Shown here: positions 35,776 to 43,819 of the stretch, piece after piece | Numbering within the stretch: position 1 is the stretch's first letter | How the letters are laid out: every line of letters starts with the position of its first letter | The notes under the pieces: generated by a model | Told to the model about the DNA's origin: nothing | Databases searched by the model: none | What the model saw: the letters and a program-made list of their open reading frames with translations, nothing else | Position numbers and translations under genes: made by a program | Source of the DNA: Actinospica acidithermotolerans | Lineage (GTDB): Bacteria; Actinomycetota; Actinomycetes; Streptomycetales; Catenulisporaceae | Assembly (NCBI RefSeq): GCF_018139625.1 | Contig: NZ_JAGSOH010000004.1 | Coordinates: 98,318 to 162,317 of the forward strand | DNA: 64,000 nucleotides | Direction of reading: 5' to 3'

Positions 35776-36650
35776 GGTTCCGCCTTCCTTCGTGTGGTGG
35801 GACGAAGCTGGCCCAGGACGGTGCCGCCGAGGGCGAGGAGCAGGCCGAGGATCTGCAGGGGGCTGAGATGCTGGCCGAGCGCCAGCCAGCCGATCACGGC
35901 GGCGCAGACCGGGCTCAGCAGGCTGAGGAAGGACAGCGCGGTCGGCGCGAGCGCCGCCGTGCCGCGGAACCAGAGCCAGTAGGCCAGCAGGGTGTTGATC
36001 CCGGCCAGGTAGAGGTAGCCGCCGAGGTTGACCGCCGTCAGGTGGCTCGGCAGCCCCTCGGACAGCAGGGCCGCCGGGGCCAGGAGCAGCCCGCCGAAGG
36101 CCAGCTGCCAGCCGGTGAACGCGAGAACGCTCACGCCGGCTGGGCGCCCCCAGCGCTTGCCGAGCACTATTCCGGTGGCCATCGCGGCGGCGCCGCCGAG
36201 CCCGGCGGCCACGCCGAGCGGATCCGGCCGCACGACCGCCTGGAGTACGACGAGCGCGACGCCGCCGACGCCCACCGCTCCGGCCAGCAAGGTCAGCCGG
36301 CTCGGCCGCTGCCGCAGGACCGGCACAGACAGCCCGGCGACGATCAGCGGCTGAATCGCGCCGAGCACCGCCGCCATGCCGCCCGGCAGCCGGTACGCGG
36401 CGACGAAGAGCAGCGCGAAGAACGCGCCGATGTTCAGCGTTCCGAGCACGGCCGCGCGCCACCACCACCCGCCGCTCGGCAGCCTGCGCGTCGCGGCGAG
36501 CAGCAGGAGCCCGGCGGGCAGAGCGCGCACCGTGGCCGTGAGCAGCGGCTCGCCCGCGGGCAGCCACTGGGTGGTCACCGCATACGTACTGCCCCAGGTC
36601 AGCGGGGCGATCGCGGTGGCGGCGGTGATGCGCGTCCGGTAAGCTTGCAT
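35706..36650 (-). CDS. EamA-family (DMT superfamily) transporter
   Basis: 314-residue membrane protein with ten hydrophobic helices in two EamA halves, an exporter-type architecture (RhaT/YedA-like). First half: TAIAPLTWGSTYAVTTQWLPAGEPLLTATVRALPAGLLLLAATR; second half: GKRWGRPAGVSVLAFTGWQLAFGGLLLAPAALL and LLSPVCAAVIGWLALGQHLSPLQILGLLLALGGTVLG. ATG 36650 is leaderless by position, 6 nt from TAAGCT, which lies within a palindrome. The last ~28 codons overlap the oxidase start. Divergent from marR, so probably regulated by it. Confidence 0.9.
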   Translation of the reverse strand: MQAYRTRITAATAIAPLTWGSTYAVTTQWLPAGEPLLTATVRALPAGLLLLAATRRLPSGGWWWRAAVLGTLNIGAFFALLFVAAYRLPGGMAAVLGAIQPLIVAGLSVPVLRQRPSRLTLLAGAVGVGGVALVVLQAVVRPDPLGVAAGLGGAAAMATGIVLGKRWGRPAGVSVLAFTGWQLAFGGLLLAPAALLSEGLPSHLTAVNLGGYLYLAGINTLLAYWLWFRGTAALAPTALSFLSLLSPVCAAVIGWLALGQHLSPLQILGLLLALGGTVLGQLRPTTRRKAEPCPESSKRPISASTRPVPSSTAP

Positions 36651-36656
36651 GCAAGT

Positions 36657-36662
36657 AGCTTA
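36657..36662 (-). promoter_or_regulatory. -10 box TAAGCT for the EamA/oxidase operon
   Basis: On the minus strand TAAGCT is followed by 6 nt and the ATG at 36650. It overlaps palindrome 36658-36671, so a bound regulator would block it. Confidence 0.5.
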
Positions 36663-36671
36663 GTGCTAAGC
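36658..36671. promoter_or_regulatory. palindromic operator GCTTAG-TG-CTAAGC
   Basis: Perfect 6-bp inverted repeat with a 2-nt centre, overlapping the -10 box of the leftward EamA gene. A second, imperfect copy lies about 30 bp away. The likely ligand is the adjacent MarR protein. Confidence 0.6.
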
Positions 36672-36688
36672 AACTTAGCTGGCAACTA

Positions 36689-36700
36689 CTTAGCGCTGAG
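36689..36700. promoter_or_regulatory. second operator copy CTTAG-CG-CTGAG
   Basis: Imperfect repeat of the CTTAG-N2-CTAAG palindrome, just upstream of the marR -10 box. Centre-to-centre spacing to the first copy is close to three helical turns. Confidence 0.5.
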
Positions 36701-36709
36701 ATTGCCTGG

Positions 36710-36715
36710 CATAAT
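36710..36715 (+). promoter_or_regulatory. -10 box CATAAT, 6 nt before marR
   Basis: CATAAT is followed by 6 nt and ATG 36722. No ribosome site is present, so marR should be leaderless. Confidence 0.55.
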
Positions 36716-36721
36716 GGATCC

Positions 36722-37240
36722 ATGGCCCCCGAAGACTCCGCACTGCGCGCCGTGCCGGCCGACGCCGTCGACCGGATCACCGCGCAATGGCACCAGGAGC
36801 GCCCCGACCTGGATACCGAGCCGATGGCCGTGTTCGGCCGGATCTACCGGCTCTCCCGCGCGATGGGCGAGCGGGTCGAGCAGACCTACGCCCGCTTCGG
36901 GATCGGCCGCGGCGAGTTCGACGTGCTCGCCGCGCTGCGCCGCTCCGGCGAGCCCTTCTCGCTCTCGCCGACCTCGCTCGCCGAGTCGCTGATGCTGACC
37001 ACCGGCGGGATGACCGGCCGGCTGGACAAGCTGCAGAAGGCCGGCCTGGTCGCGCGCTGCCCCGACCCGAACGACCGCCGCGCGCTCAAGGCGTGCCTGA
37101 CCGACAAGGGCCGGGCCGTGGTGGACGAGGCGGTCGCGGCCGGCCTCGAGGTGCAGAGCGAGGCGCTCGGCCACCTGCCGGCGGCCGACCGCTCGGTGCT
37201 CGCCGACCATCTCCGGGCCCTGCTCTCAGCGCTCGAATAG
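36722..37240 (+). CDS. MarR-family transcriptional regulator
   Basis: 172-residue winged-helix regulator. The central region (FGIGRGEFDVLAALRRSGEPFSLSPTSLAESLMLTTGGMTGRLDKLQKAGLVARCPDPNDRRALKACLTDKGRAVVDEAV, in order) has the recognition helix around SLAESLMLTTGGMTGRLDKL and the wing with DPNDRRALK. Such proteins usually bind small phenolic or antibiotic-like ligands. It is divergent from the EamA/questin-oxidase operon with two palindromes in between, which strongly suggests control of both. Confidence 0.93.
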   Translation: MAPEDSALRAVPADAVDRITAQWHQERPDLDTEPMAVFGRIYRLSRAMGERVEQTYARFGIGRGEFDVLAALRRSGEPFSLSPTSLAESLMLTTGGMTGRLDKLQKAGLVARCPDPNDRRALKACLTDKGRAVVDEAVAAGLEVQSEALGHLPAADRSVLADHLRALLSALE

Positions 37241-37319
37241 GCACGGGCCCCGCCGGGCCATCACTCCTTCGGGTGCTCGCGCGGAATGTCTCCCCGGCCG
37301 CGGCGCGCCGCCGCGGACG

Positions 37320-37538
37320 ATGGACGGCATGGAAACGAAGCCCGAGGTCTCCGTCGGCATCCCCCGTCAGCTGTGGAACCGTGTCGAACTGGCCGCGCGG
37401 GACGAGCGCGTGCCGGTCGCCGCGATGGTCGAGGAGGCGATCAACCAGCACCTTTCCTGCCGGGCCCGGCTGCGCACGGTCGCGTCGTGGGCCGGTGAGG
37501 AGGCCGGCGTCGAGTTCGGGGAGCCGAGCTGCAGCTGA
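37320..37538 (+). CDS. small ribbon-helix-helix-like protein
   Basis: 72 residues. After a short tail, VSVGIPRQLWNRVELAARDERVPVAAMVEEAINQHL has the strand-helix-helix pattern of CopG/Arc regulators (beta strand VSVGIP, then two helices). The C-terminus is not recognised. Start could be ATG 37320 or ATG 37329. No toxin gene is adjacent. It is an orphan; could be an antitoxin relic or a stand-alone regulator. Confidence 0.55.
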   Translation: MDGMETKPEVSVGIPRQLWNRVELAARDERVPVAAMVEEAINQHLSCRARLRTVASWAGEEAGVEFGEPSCS

Positions 37539-37555
37539 GCCCTGGCAACGGCCCG

Positions 37556-38542
37556 TCAGCCGCGGAAGGTCCTGCGGTAGGCCGAGGGCGAGGTTCCGAC
37601 GGCGCGCGTGAAGTGGTGCCGGAACGTCGCCGGGTCGGCGAACCCGACGGCCGCGCCGACCTGCTCGATCGACGTGTCGCCCGTCTCCAGCAGCTCACGC
37701 GCGGCCGCCAGCCGCTGATGCACGAGCCAGCGCAGCGGGGACGTGCCGGTCGCCCTGGCGAAGTGCCGCAGGTAGCTGCGGTCGGAGAGGTTCGCGACCC
37801 GCGCGAGCTCGGCCACCGTGATCGGCCTGGCGAGATTGTCCAGCGCCCAGTCGAGCGACCGGGCAATGCCGTCGCCCCCGGCGCGCGTGCGCACCACCGG
37901 CTCGATGAACTGCGCCTGGCCGCCGTCCCGGTGCGGGGGCAGCACGAGCCGCCTGGCCACCGCGTTCGCCACCGCCGCGCCGTGGTCCAGGCGAATCAGG
38001 TGCAGGCACAGGTCGAGCCCGGCCGCGCTGCCCGCGCCGGTCAGCACCTGTCCTTCGTCCACGTAAAGGACATCCGGATCCAGCCGCACCTTCGGGAAGC
38101 GCCGGCGGAACACGTCCGCGTACCGCCAGTGGGTCGTCGCGCCGAGCCCGTCCAGTAGCCCGGCCTCGGCCAGCGCGAAGGCACCCGAGCAGATCGACAC
38201 GATCCGCGCGCCGCGCTCGTACGCTGCGCGCAGGGCCGTGATCAGCCCCGACGGAATCTCGCCGCGCACGTCGGGCACAGCGGTCACGATGACCGTCTCG
38301 GAAGCCGCGAACTCGTCCATCCCGTGCTCGGCAGCCACGCTGAATCCGCCCAGCGCACGCAGCGGTCGCTGCGTCTGCGCGCACGCCTTGAACTCGTACC
38401 ACGGCACGTCCAGCTCGGGCCTCGGGAGCGCGAAGACCTCGGTCACGCACCCGAGTTCGAACGCCGACATCCCGTCGAACAGGTACGCGGCGACGGTCGG
38501 CCGGTGCGCGACCAGGCGAGGTGCGTCGAGCGGTGTGGACAT
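37556..38542 (-). CDS. GlxA-family transcriptional regulator (DJ-1/PfpI + AraC)
   Basis: 328 residues. The N-terminal ~190 residues are a class I amidotransferase-like/DJ-1 sensor domain (AAYLFDGMSAFELGCVTEVFALPR ... ARIVSICSGAFALAEAGLLDG, with the Cys elbow). The C-terminal AraC domain has two HTHs: SLDWALDNLARPITVAELARVANLSDRSYLRHFARATGTSPLRWL and GAAVGFADPATFRHHFTRAVGTSPSAYRRTF. ATG 38542 is 6 nt from a TAAGAT box. It is divergent from a rhodanese-like gene, a pair often seen in actinobacteria. Confidence 0.93.
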   Translation of the reverse strand: MSTPLDAPRLVAHRPTVAAYLFDGMSAFELGCVTEVFALPRPELDVPWYEFKACAQTQRPLRALGGFSVAAEHGMDEFAASETVIVTAVPDVRGEIPSGLITALRAAYERGARIVSICSGAFALAEAGLLDGLGATTHWRYADVFRRRFPKVRLDPDVLYVDEGQVLTGAGSAAGLDLCLHLIRLDHGAAVANAVARRLVLPPHRDGGQAQFIEPVVRTRAGGDGIARSLDWALDNLARPITVAELARVANLSDRSYLRHFARATGTSPLRWLVHQRLAAARELLETGDTSIEQVGAAVGFADPATFRHHFTRAVGTSPSAYRRTFRG

Positions 38543-38548
38543 GGCGAG

Positions 38549-38554
38549 ATCTTA
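38549..38554 (-). promoter_or_regulatory. -10 box TAAGAT, 6 nt before the GlxA gene
   Basis: On the minus strand TAAGAT is followed by 6 nt and ATG 38542, without a ribosome site, again suggesting a leaderless mRNA. Confidence 0.5.
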
Positions 38555-38612
38555 GCGAACCCTGGCGTTTCCGCCACTTCTGGCGGCAGTGCGGATTCGC
38601 GATCCTGGACGC

Positions 38613-38987
38613 ATGCAGACGACAGCCATCGAACACTTCGAAGCCAAGCTCGCCTACGAGACCGACGTCGCCGACGTGCACGTCGCCATGGAGACCGGCG
38701 AGCCCGGCTTCGTCCTCGTCGACTCGCGCTCGCGCGAGGCCTGGGACCAGGGGCACGTCCCCGGCGCGATCCACCTGCCCACGCGCGAGGTGGCGCGGCG
38801 CGCGGCCGAGTTGATCCCGCCGGGCACAGCCGTCGTCACCTACTGCTGGGGGCCCGGCTGCAACGGCGCGACGAAGGCCGCGCTCGAGTTCGCCAGGCTC
38901 GGCTATCCGGTCCGCGAGATGATCGGCGGCTTCGAGTACTGGGTCCGCGAGGGCAACGACTTCGAGAAGGGGGAGTGCGGCTGCTGA
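38613..38987 (+). CDS. rhodanese-like sulfurtransferase domain protein
   Basis: 124-residue single rhodanese domain. FVLVDSRSREAWDQGHVPGAIHLP is the N-terminal rhodanese motif; VVTYCWGPGCNGATKAALEFARLGYPVREMIGGFEYWVREG carries the active-site loop CWGPGCNG, so the catalytic Cys is present. ATG 38613 was chosen because of the family N-terminus; GATCCT sits 6 nt upstream. Divergent from, and presumably controlled by, the GlxA regulator. It ends in ECGC, two possible metal/redox cysteines. Confidence 0.88.
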   Translation: MQTTAIEHFEAKLAYETDVADVHVAMETGEPGFVLVDSRSREAWDQGHVPGAIHLPTREVARRAAELIPPGTAVVTYCWGPGCNGATKAALEFARLGYPVREMIGGFEYWVREGNDFEKGECGC

Positions 38988-38999
38988 ACCGCGGCGGCG

Positions 39000-39587
39000 C
39001 TACGCGTACGTGCGCGGCACCTCCGTGGGCAGCGGGTGGTCGGGTTCGAGGCCGGGCAGGCCGTCGATGCTCTTGTCGTTGACCTCGGCCACCCGCTGCG
39101 CCCACTCCTCCGGGGCCCTGCGGCCGTGCATCGTGTCCAGCACCGGCCGCTCGCCCTTGAGCTCCATGTACGGGACCGCATAGCCGCACGACGACTGGGT
39201 GCTCTCGACGTCCACCACGACCAAGCCGCGCAGTCCCGGGTGCTCCAGGTTGAAGTGCGGCGCGAAATCGCGGAACTCCGGGTCGTCCGGGCGCACGTAG
39301 CGTCCGGTGCCGTACAGCCGGACGATGTTGGACTCGCGGTCGAACGAGCAGAACATGATCGTGATCCGCGGGTTCTCCCGCAGATGCGCCTTCGTCTCGA
39401 TGCCGCTGCCGAACAGCTCCAGATACGCGAACGTATGCGCGTCGAGCGCCTTGAACGTGTCGACGTATCCCTTCGGCGAGACGTTCACACGGCCGTCGCC
39501 GGCCGGAGCGGTCGCGACGAAGAACATGTTCTGCCGCTCGATGAACTTCAGCAGCTTCGGAGTGATCTCCTCGTAGTACGTGGCCAT
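39000..39587 (-). CDS. pyridoxamine 5'-phosphate oxidase-family flavoprotein
   Basis: 195 residues with a split beta-barrel flavin-binding fold. MATYYEEITPKLLKFIERQNMFFVATAPAGDGRVNVSPKGYVDTF is characteristic of the general-stress type PPOX proteins, followed by ENPRITIMFCSFDRESNIVRLYGTGRYV. ATG 39587 has GGGGGAA 6 nt upstream; the longer upstream frame is shadow. Likely FMN or F420 dependent; substrate unknown. The SDR gene stop lies 15 nt upstream, so the two are probably co-transcribed. Confidence 0.88.
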   Translation of the reverse strand: MATYYEEITPKLLKFIERQNMFFVATAPAGDGRVNVSPKGYVDTFKALDAHTFAYLELFGSGIETKAHLRENPRITIMFCSFDRESNIVRLYGTGRYVRPDDPEFRDFAPHFNLEHPGLRGLVVVDVESTQSSCGYAVPYMELKGERPVLDTMHGRRAPEEWAQRVAEVNDKSIDGLPGLEPDHPLPTEVPRTYA

Positions 39588-39601
39588 CGCTCGTTCCCCC
39601 T

Positions 39602-40363
39602 TCAGGCGATCTCGGTGGGGCGGACCATGATCTCGTTCACGTTCACGTGGCGCGGCCGGGTGACCATGTAGCCGATGGCGTCCGCGAGGTCCTGCGCGTC
39701 GAGCAGTTCGAAGCCGTCCTGGCGGCCGCGGATCTGGGCCAGGATCTCCGGGCGGTTCGCCTCCTGCAGTTCGGTGCGCGTCGCGCCGGGCTCGATCACC
39801 GAGACGCGCACGTGCTTGGCGGCGAGCTCCTGCCGCATCGATTCGCTGAGCGCGCCGACGCCCCACTTCGTGAGGTTGTAGACCTGGCTGCCCGGCCGCA
39901 CCGAGCGGCCGCCGATCGAGCTCACGTTCACCAGGTCGGAGACCCGGCGCGGTCCGTTCCCGGCGGCCTCGATCAGGTGCGGCAGCGCGGCGTGCGTGCA
40001 GTAGAGCAGGCCGAGGACGTTGAGGTCGACCATCCGCTTCCAGTCCTCGAGGCTGGCCTCGGCGCTCGGGCCGAGCAGCATCACGCCCGCGTTGTTGACC
40101 AGGATGTCCAGCCGGCCGTGCCGTTGCACGGTCTGCGCCACGACGTCCTGCGCGGCGGACTCCTCGGTGATGTCCGCGACGATCGCGCTCGCCGAACCGC
40201 CGGCCGCCTCGATCCCGGCCACCAGTTCGTCGAGCCGGTCCTTGCGCCGCGCGACGGCCACGACGTGCGCGCCCAGCGAGGCCAGTTCGGCCGCCGTGGC
40301 CTGGCCGATTCCGCTGGACGCCCCCGTCACCAGCGCCGCGCAGCCGGAAAGCTTGTCAGTCAT
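39602..40363 (-). CDS. short-chain dehydrogenase/reductase
   Basis: 253-residue SDR. GxxxGxG is TGASSGIG near residue 14, NNAGVMLLG near 90, the catalytic Ser in VNVSSIGGRS, and YNLTKWGV has the Tyr/Lys pair. The closing RPRHVNVNEIMVRPTEIA is typical of the clavaldehyde dehydrogenase/YdfG-like group. ATG 40363 has GAGGGGA upstream. It precedes the PPOX gene with a 14-nt gap. Substrate not predictable. Confidence 0.9.
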   Translation of the reverse strand: MTDKLSGCAALVTGASSGIGQATAAELASLGAHVVAVARRKDRLDELVAGIEAAGGSASAIVADITEESAAQDVVAQTVQRHGRLDILVNNAGVMLLGPSAEASLEDWKRMVDLNVLGLLYCTHAALPHLIEAAGNGPRRVSDLVNVSSIGGRSVRPGSQVYNLTKWGVGALSESMRQELAAKHVRVSVIEPGATRTELQEANRPEILAQIRGRQDGFELLDAQDLADAIGYMVTRPRHVNVNEIMVRPTEIA

Positions 40364-40460
40364 CGCATGTCCCCTCGGTAGGATCCGACTCGGCACTTCG
40401 GATCCTACCGAGCAGGTCGCGCCCGGGCCGGGGATATGACGCGCTATCGATCAGGTCCGC

Positions 40461-42221
40461 TCAGCCGAGCCGGGCGACGAGCAGGGCCACGTCGTCCTTC
40501 CAGGGACCGTCCGGCCGGTTCGCGGCGAGCAGTTCGTCCGCGACCGTGTCCAGCTTCTCCTCACGCTGCCCGTCGAGCACCGCGCGGCACCGGTCGAGTC
40601 CCTTGTCCAGGTTGTTGTCCAGGCTCTCCAGCAGGCCGTCGGTGCACAGCATCAGCACCGAGCCCGGCGTATAGGGCACAGTCCAGACCGGGAAGTCGTA
40701 CTCCTCCAGCACGCCCAGCGGCACGCCCGGCTCGTTGTGGTGCACCGCGCACTTGTCCGGCACGATCGCGAGCACCGGCGGGATGTGCCCGGCCCGGCTG
40801 ACCGCGATCGTGCGCCGCTCCGGGTCGATCAGCGCGAGCAGGCAGGTGGCGAACAGCGGGTTCTCCGCGTCCTCGTTCACCTCGCAGACGAAGGCGTTCG
40901 CCCGCTGCATCAGCACGCTGACGTCGGAGCTCTGCCCGGCGTAGGCCAGCAGTGTGGTGCGCAGCCGGTACATCATGCCCGCGGCCTGCACGTTGTGCCC
41001 CTCGACGTCGCCGATGATCAGCAGCGTCGTGCCGTCCACGCAGTGCACGGAGTCGAACCAGTCGCCGCCGACCTGGATACCGGTGGTCGCCGCCTCGTAC
41101 CGGTGCGCGAGCTCCACGCCCGGCCCGGGCCGCAGCGCGCGCGGCAGCATGCCGCCCTGCAGCGCCATCGCCAGCGCGAGCTCGATGTCGTGGATCCTGG
41201 CCCGGTGCACGGCCTGGCCGATCGCGCTGGCCGCGAGCACCAGGAAGGCCCGCTCCGACGCGTCGAAGCTGCGCGGGCCGTCGAAGCCGATCATGCAGAC
41301 ACCGCGCATCCGCGGCACTCCCCCTATCGGGATCACCGCCGAGGAGACCGCGCCCGTCGCGCGCATCGCCTCCACCGACTGCGGGAAGCGGCGCCGCAGC
41401 TCCGCCGCCTCCGTGAAGAACAGCGGGTCGCCGGTCGCCGCGGCCGTGCGCACCGGCCCGTCAGGGCCGATCCGCACCCGGCCGGCGGCCATCCCCAGGT
41501 CGCCGGCCTCCAGGATCACCTCGGCGGGCTGGCCCGCGTCCGTCACCAGCAGCCCGGCCGCGCCGAGCGCGGGCAGCGCGGAGGTGACCGCGGTGCGCAG
41601 CTCGGCGAGCGAGCCCGCGCTGGCCAGCCCGGCCGTCACCTCCTGCATGCGGGCCGCGACCGCGGCCCGGCGCAGCGCCTCGAGCTCGGCGGCGCGCCGC
41701 TCGGTGACGTCGATGATGATCCCCATCATCCGGCTCGGCGCCCCGGTCGCCGGGTCGGCGATGATCCGGCCGCGCGTCTCCAGGGTGCGTATGCGCTCGT
41801 CCGGCAGCTGCACGCGGTACTCGAAGACGTAGTCGCCCACCCGCGCGAGCAGCGGGTCGAGCAGCGCAAGCAGGTCCTCGACGTCCTCCGGGGGGACCTG
41901 GCCGAGAAAGGCCTCGAAGCGCAGCCCGGGATCGGGTTCGAGGCCGTGCAGCTGGTAGGTCTGCTCGTCGCAGATCACCTCGCCGCTGCCCAGCACCCAG
42001 TTGTAGAAGCCCGCGGCGGCGTCGAAGCCGCTCGGGGTGAAGCCCAGCTCGTCCCAACCTCCGTTGCCGCCCGGCCGGGCTAGCGAAGCGCCGGGCCGTT
42101 CCCGTCTGCCGTGCCCTGGTTCGCGCTGAGCGCCGACCGGTCGGGCGCCGCCGTTCGGGGGCAGCGTGGCCACCCCGCCCGGGCCTTCGGCCGCGCGGGG
42201 TTCGCTCGCGGATGGCGTCAT
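40461..42221 (-). CDS. PAS-GAF-PP2C (SpoIIE-type) serine phosphatase
   Basis: 586 residues. A disordered N-terminal ~70 residues, then a PAS domain (GFYNWVLGSGEVICDEQTYQLHGL ... SRMMGIIIDVTERR), a GAF-like domain (ASAGSLAELRTAVTSALPALG ... IPIGGVPRMRGVCMIGFDG) and a PP2C phosphatase domain. The latter keeps GGDWFDSVHCVDGTTLLIIGDVEGHN, TLLAYAGQSSDVSVLMQRAN, LMLCTDGLLES and KDDVALLVARL, with the metal-binding Asp residues. Such proteins dephosphorylate anti-anti-sigma factors in actinobacteria. ATG 42221 follows GGAGGCGG. Divergent from the P450 gene. Confidence 0.92.
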   Translation of the reverse strand: MTPSASEPRAAEGPGGVATLPPNGGARPVGAQREPGHGRRERPGASLARPGGNGGWDELGFTPSGFDAAAGFYNWVLGSGEVICDEQTYQLHGLEPDPGLRFEAFLGQVPPEDVEDLLALLDPLLARVGDYVFEYRVQLPDERIRTLETRGRIIADPATGAPSRMMGIIIDVTERRAAELEALRRAAVAARMQEVTAGLASAGSLAELRTAVTSALPALGAAGLLVTDAGQPAEVILEAGDLGMAAGRVRIGPDGPVRTAAATGDPLFFTEAAELRRRFPQSVEAMRATGAVSSAVIPIGGVPRMRGVCMIGFDGPRSFDASERAFLVLAASAIGQAVHRARIHDIELALAMALQGGMLPRALRPGPGVELAHRYEAATTGIQVGGDWFDSVHCVDGTTLLIIGDVEGHNVQAAGMMYRLRTTLLAYAGQSSDVSVLMQRANAFVCEVNEDAENPLFATCLLALIDPERRTIAVSRAGHIPPVLAIVPDKCAVHHNEPGVPLGVLEEYDFPVWTVPYTPGSVLMLCTDGLLESLDNNLDKGLDRCRAVLDGQREEKLDTVADELLAANRPDGPWKDDVALLVARLG

Positions 42222-42321
42222 CGACCGCCTCCTCGTTTTCCGCTGACAGCCATACGGTAGCCGCATCGTCGCCCTCCGGCGTCGTTTTTCGGGAAGAAAC
42301 AGGTCTCGGGAGTGGAAAATC

Positions 42322-42339
42322 GGGCGCCGTACGGCGCCC
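42322..42339. repeat. 18-bp palindrome in the SpoIIE/P450 intergenic region
   Basis: Perfect self-complementary GGGCGCCGT/ACGGCGCCC between divergent starts, about 60 nt before the P450 ATG. TAGCGT (42385-42390), 10 nt before that ATG, could be its -10 box. The palindrome could be an operator. Confidence 0.4.
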
Positions 42340-42400
42340 CCGGACACGCTCCGAGCGCTGCTACCGGCGCCGGGTCGAACGCGCTAGCGTGGAATTTCTC

Positions 42401-43807
42401 ATGAGCCGTCAGATTCCGGCGCCCGGCGCCGCCCCCTTCGCCGCGCCGGGGTCGGCCGACGCCTCCGCGACGCCGCTGCCCGGCGCCTGGCCGGTGCTCG
42501 GACACGCGCCGGCGCTGCTGCGCGATCCCCTGTCGCTGCTCGCCTCGGCGGGCCGGCTCGGGCCGGTGACGATCGCCCGGCTCGGCCCGGTGCGCGCGTA
42601 CCTGGTGACCGACCCCGGCCTGATCCGCGAGATCCTGGTGCGGGACGCGGCGGACTACGACAAGGGCTTCCAGTTCGACACCCTCAGGTCCCTGATCGGC
42701 GACGGAGTGGGAACCTCGAGCGGGGCCGCGCACCGGAGGAACAAGAGGCTGCTGCGCTCCGCGTTCGACCACGCGGCCGTGGAGCGGTACGCGGCCGAGA
42801 TGGCCGTGCAGACCGCCGCCTACCTGGAGGCGCGCTGGAATCCGGCCGCGTCCGCGGGATCGGTCCTGGACGCGGCGGCCGAGATGCGGATGCTGGCGAT
42901 GCGCCTGGTCACGCACTCGATGTCCGGTTCCGGGGTGGACGCGGACGAGGTCATGTCCTCGCTCCCCGAGTTGCTCTCCGGCGCCGGCCGCAGGGCCCTG
43001 CTTCCGATCAGGACCCTGGAGAAGCTGCCCACGCCGGGGAACCGCCGCTTCGAGCAGTCGCTCGCCGCGGTGCACGCGGTGGCCGACGGTATGGTCGCCC
43101 GGCATCGCGAGCGCGCCGCCGCCGCCGGGGGAGCGGAGCATCGGCCGACGCTGCTGTCCATCCTGCTCGCGGCCGTGGACGAGGAGGGCGCCGGCCTCAC
43201 GGACATCGAGGCGCACGACGAGATCATGACCCTGCTGCTGGCCGGCACCGAGACCGTCGCCGGCGTCCTGGCCTGGGCGCTGCACCTGCTCGCCGAGGAT
43301 CCCGCGCTGCAACAGCGGATCCGCGACGAAGTGCTCGAAGTCACCGAGGGCCGCGCGGCAAGCGTCGCCGACATGCGAAGGCTCGACCTTACCGAGCGTT
43401 TCGCGAAGGAGATCCTGCGCCTCTATCCGCCGGGTTGGATTCTCGGCCGCCGGCCGCTGCACGACGTACGGTTGTACGACACGCTCGTGCCCGCGCGCAG
43501 CCAGGTCCTGCTGAATTTCTACGGCCTGCACCGGGATCCCATCGCGTTCCCCGACCCGGACCGCTTCGACCCGGACCGCTGGATCGACGCCGACCCGGAA
43601 CTCCTCGCGGCCTCCTACCTGCCCTTCGGCATGGGCCCGCGCGGCTGCCTCGGCGAGGGCTACGCGTGGACCGAGATCTACAGCGTGCTCTGCGAGGTGC
43701 TCTCCCGCTACCGCCTCGAGTCCGAGCCCGGCACCCGGGTGCGCGCCGTCGCCCGCACGACGCTGCACCCGGACACCGTGCCGCTGCGGCTGACCGCGCT
43801 CGGCTGA
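42401..43807 (+). CDS. cytochrome P450
   Basis: 468-residue monooxygenase. I-helix AGTET at about 281-285, ExxR in KEILR at 337-340, PDRFDPDRW (PERF-like) and the haem-binding FGMGPRGCLG with Cys 416, all intact. The N-terminus is Ala/Pro-rich without a membrane anchor, so it is soluble. It resembles the P450s that decorate sesquiterpenes in Streptomyces (CYP170-type long-chain style). ATG 42401 has no ribosome site. It converges on a terpene synthase gene whose stop is 12 nt from its own; a shared pathway is likely, but they are not an operon. It needs a partner ferredoxin, which is not next to it. Confidence 0.92.
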   Translation: MSRQIPAPGAAPFAAPGSADASATPLPGAWPVLGHAPALLRDPLSLLASAGRLGPVTIARLGPVRAYLVTDPGLIREILVRDAADYDKGFQFDTLRSLIGDGVGTSSGAAHRRNKRLLRSAFDHAAVERYAAEMAVQTAAYLEARWNPAASAGSVLDAAAEMRMLAMRLVTHSMSGSGVDADEVMSSLPELLSGAGRRALLPIRTLEKLPTPGNRRFEQSLAAVHAVADGMVARHRERAAAAGGAEHRPTLLSILLAAVDEEGAGLTDIEAHDEIMTLLLAGTETVAGVLAWALHLLAEDPALQQRIRDEVLEVTEGRAASVADMRRLDLTERFAKEILRLYPPGWILGRRPLHDVRLYDTLVPARSQVLLNFYGLHRDPIAFPDPDRFDPDRWIDADPELLAASYLPFGMGPRGCLGEGYAWTEIYSVLCEVLSRYRLESEPGTRVRAVARTTLHPDTVPLRLTALG

Positions 43808-43819
43808 GCGGGACGGCGG

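Noticed and set aside
36028..36354. Plus-strand open frames antisense to the EamA gene
   Set aside because: Typical high-GC shadow of a membrane protein; no ribosome sites or motifs.
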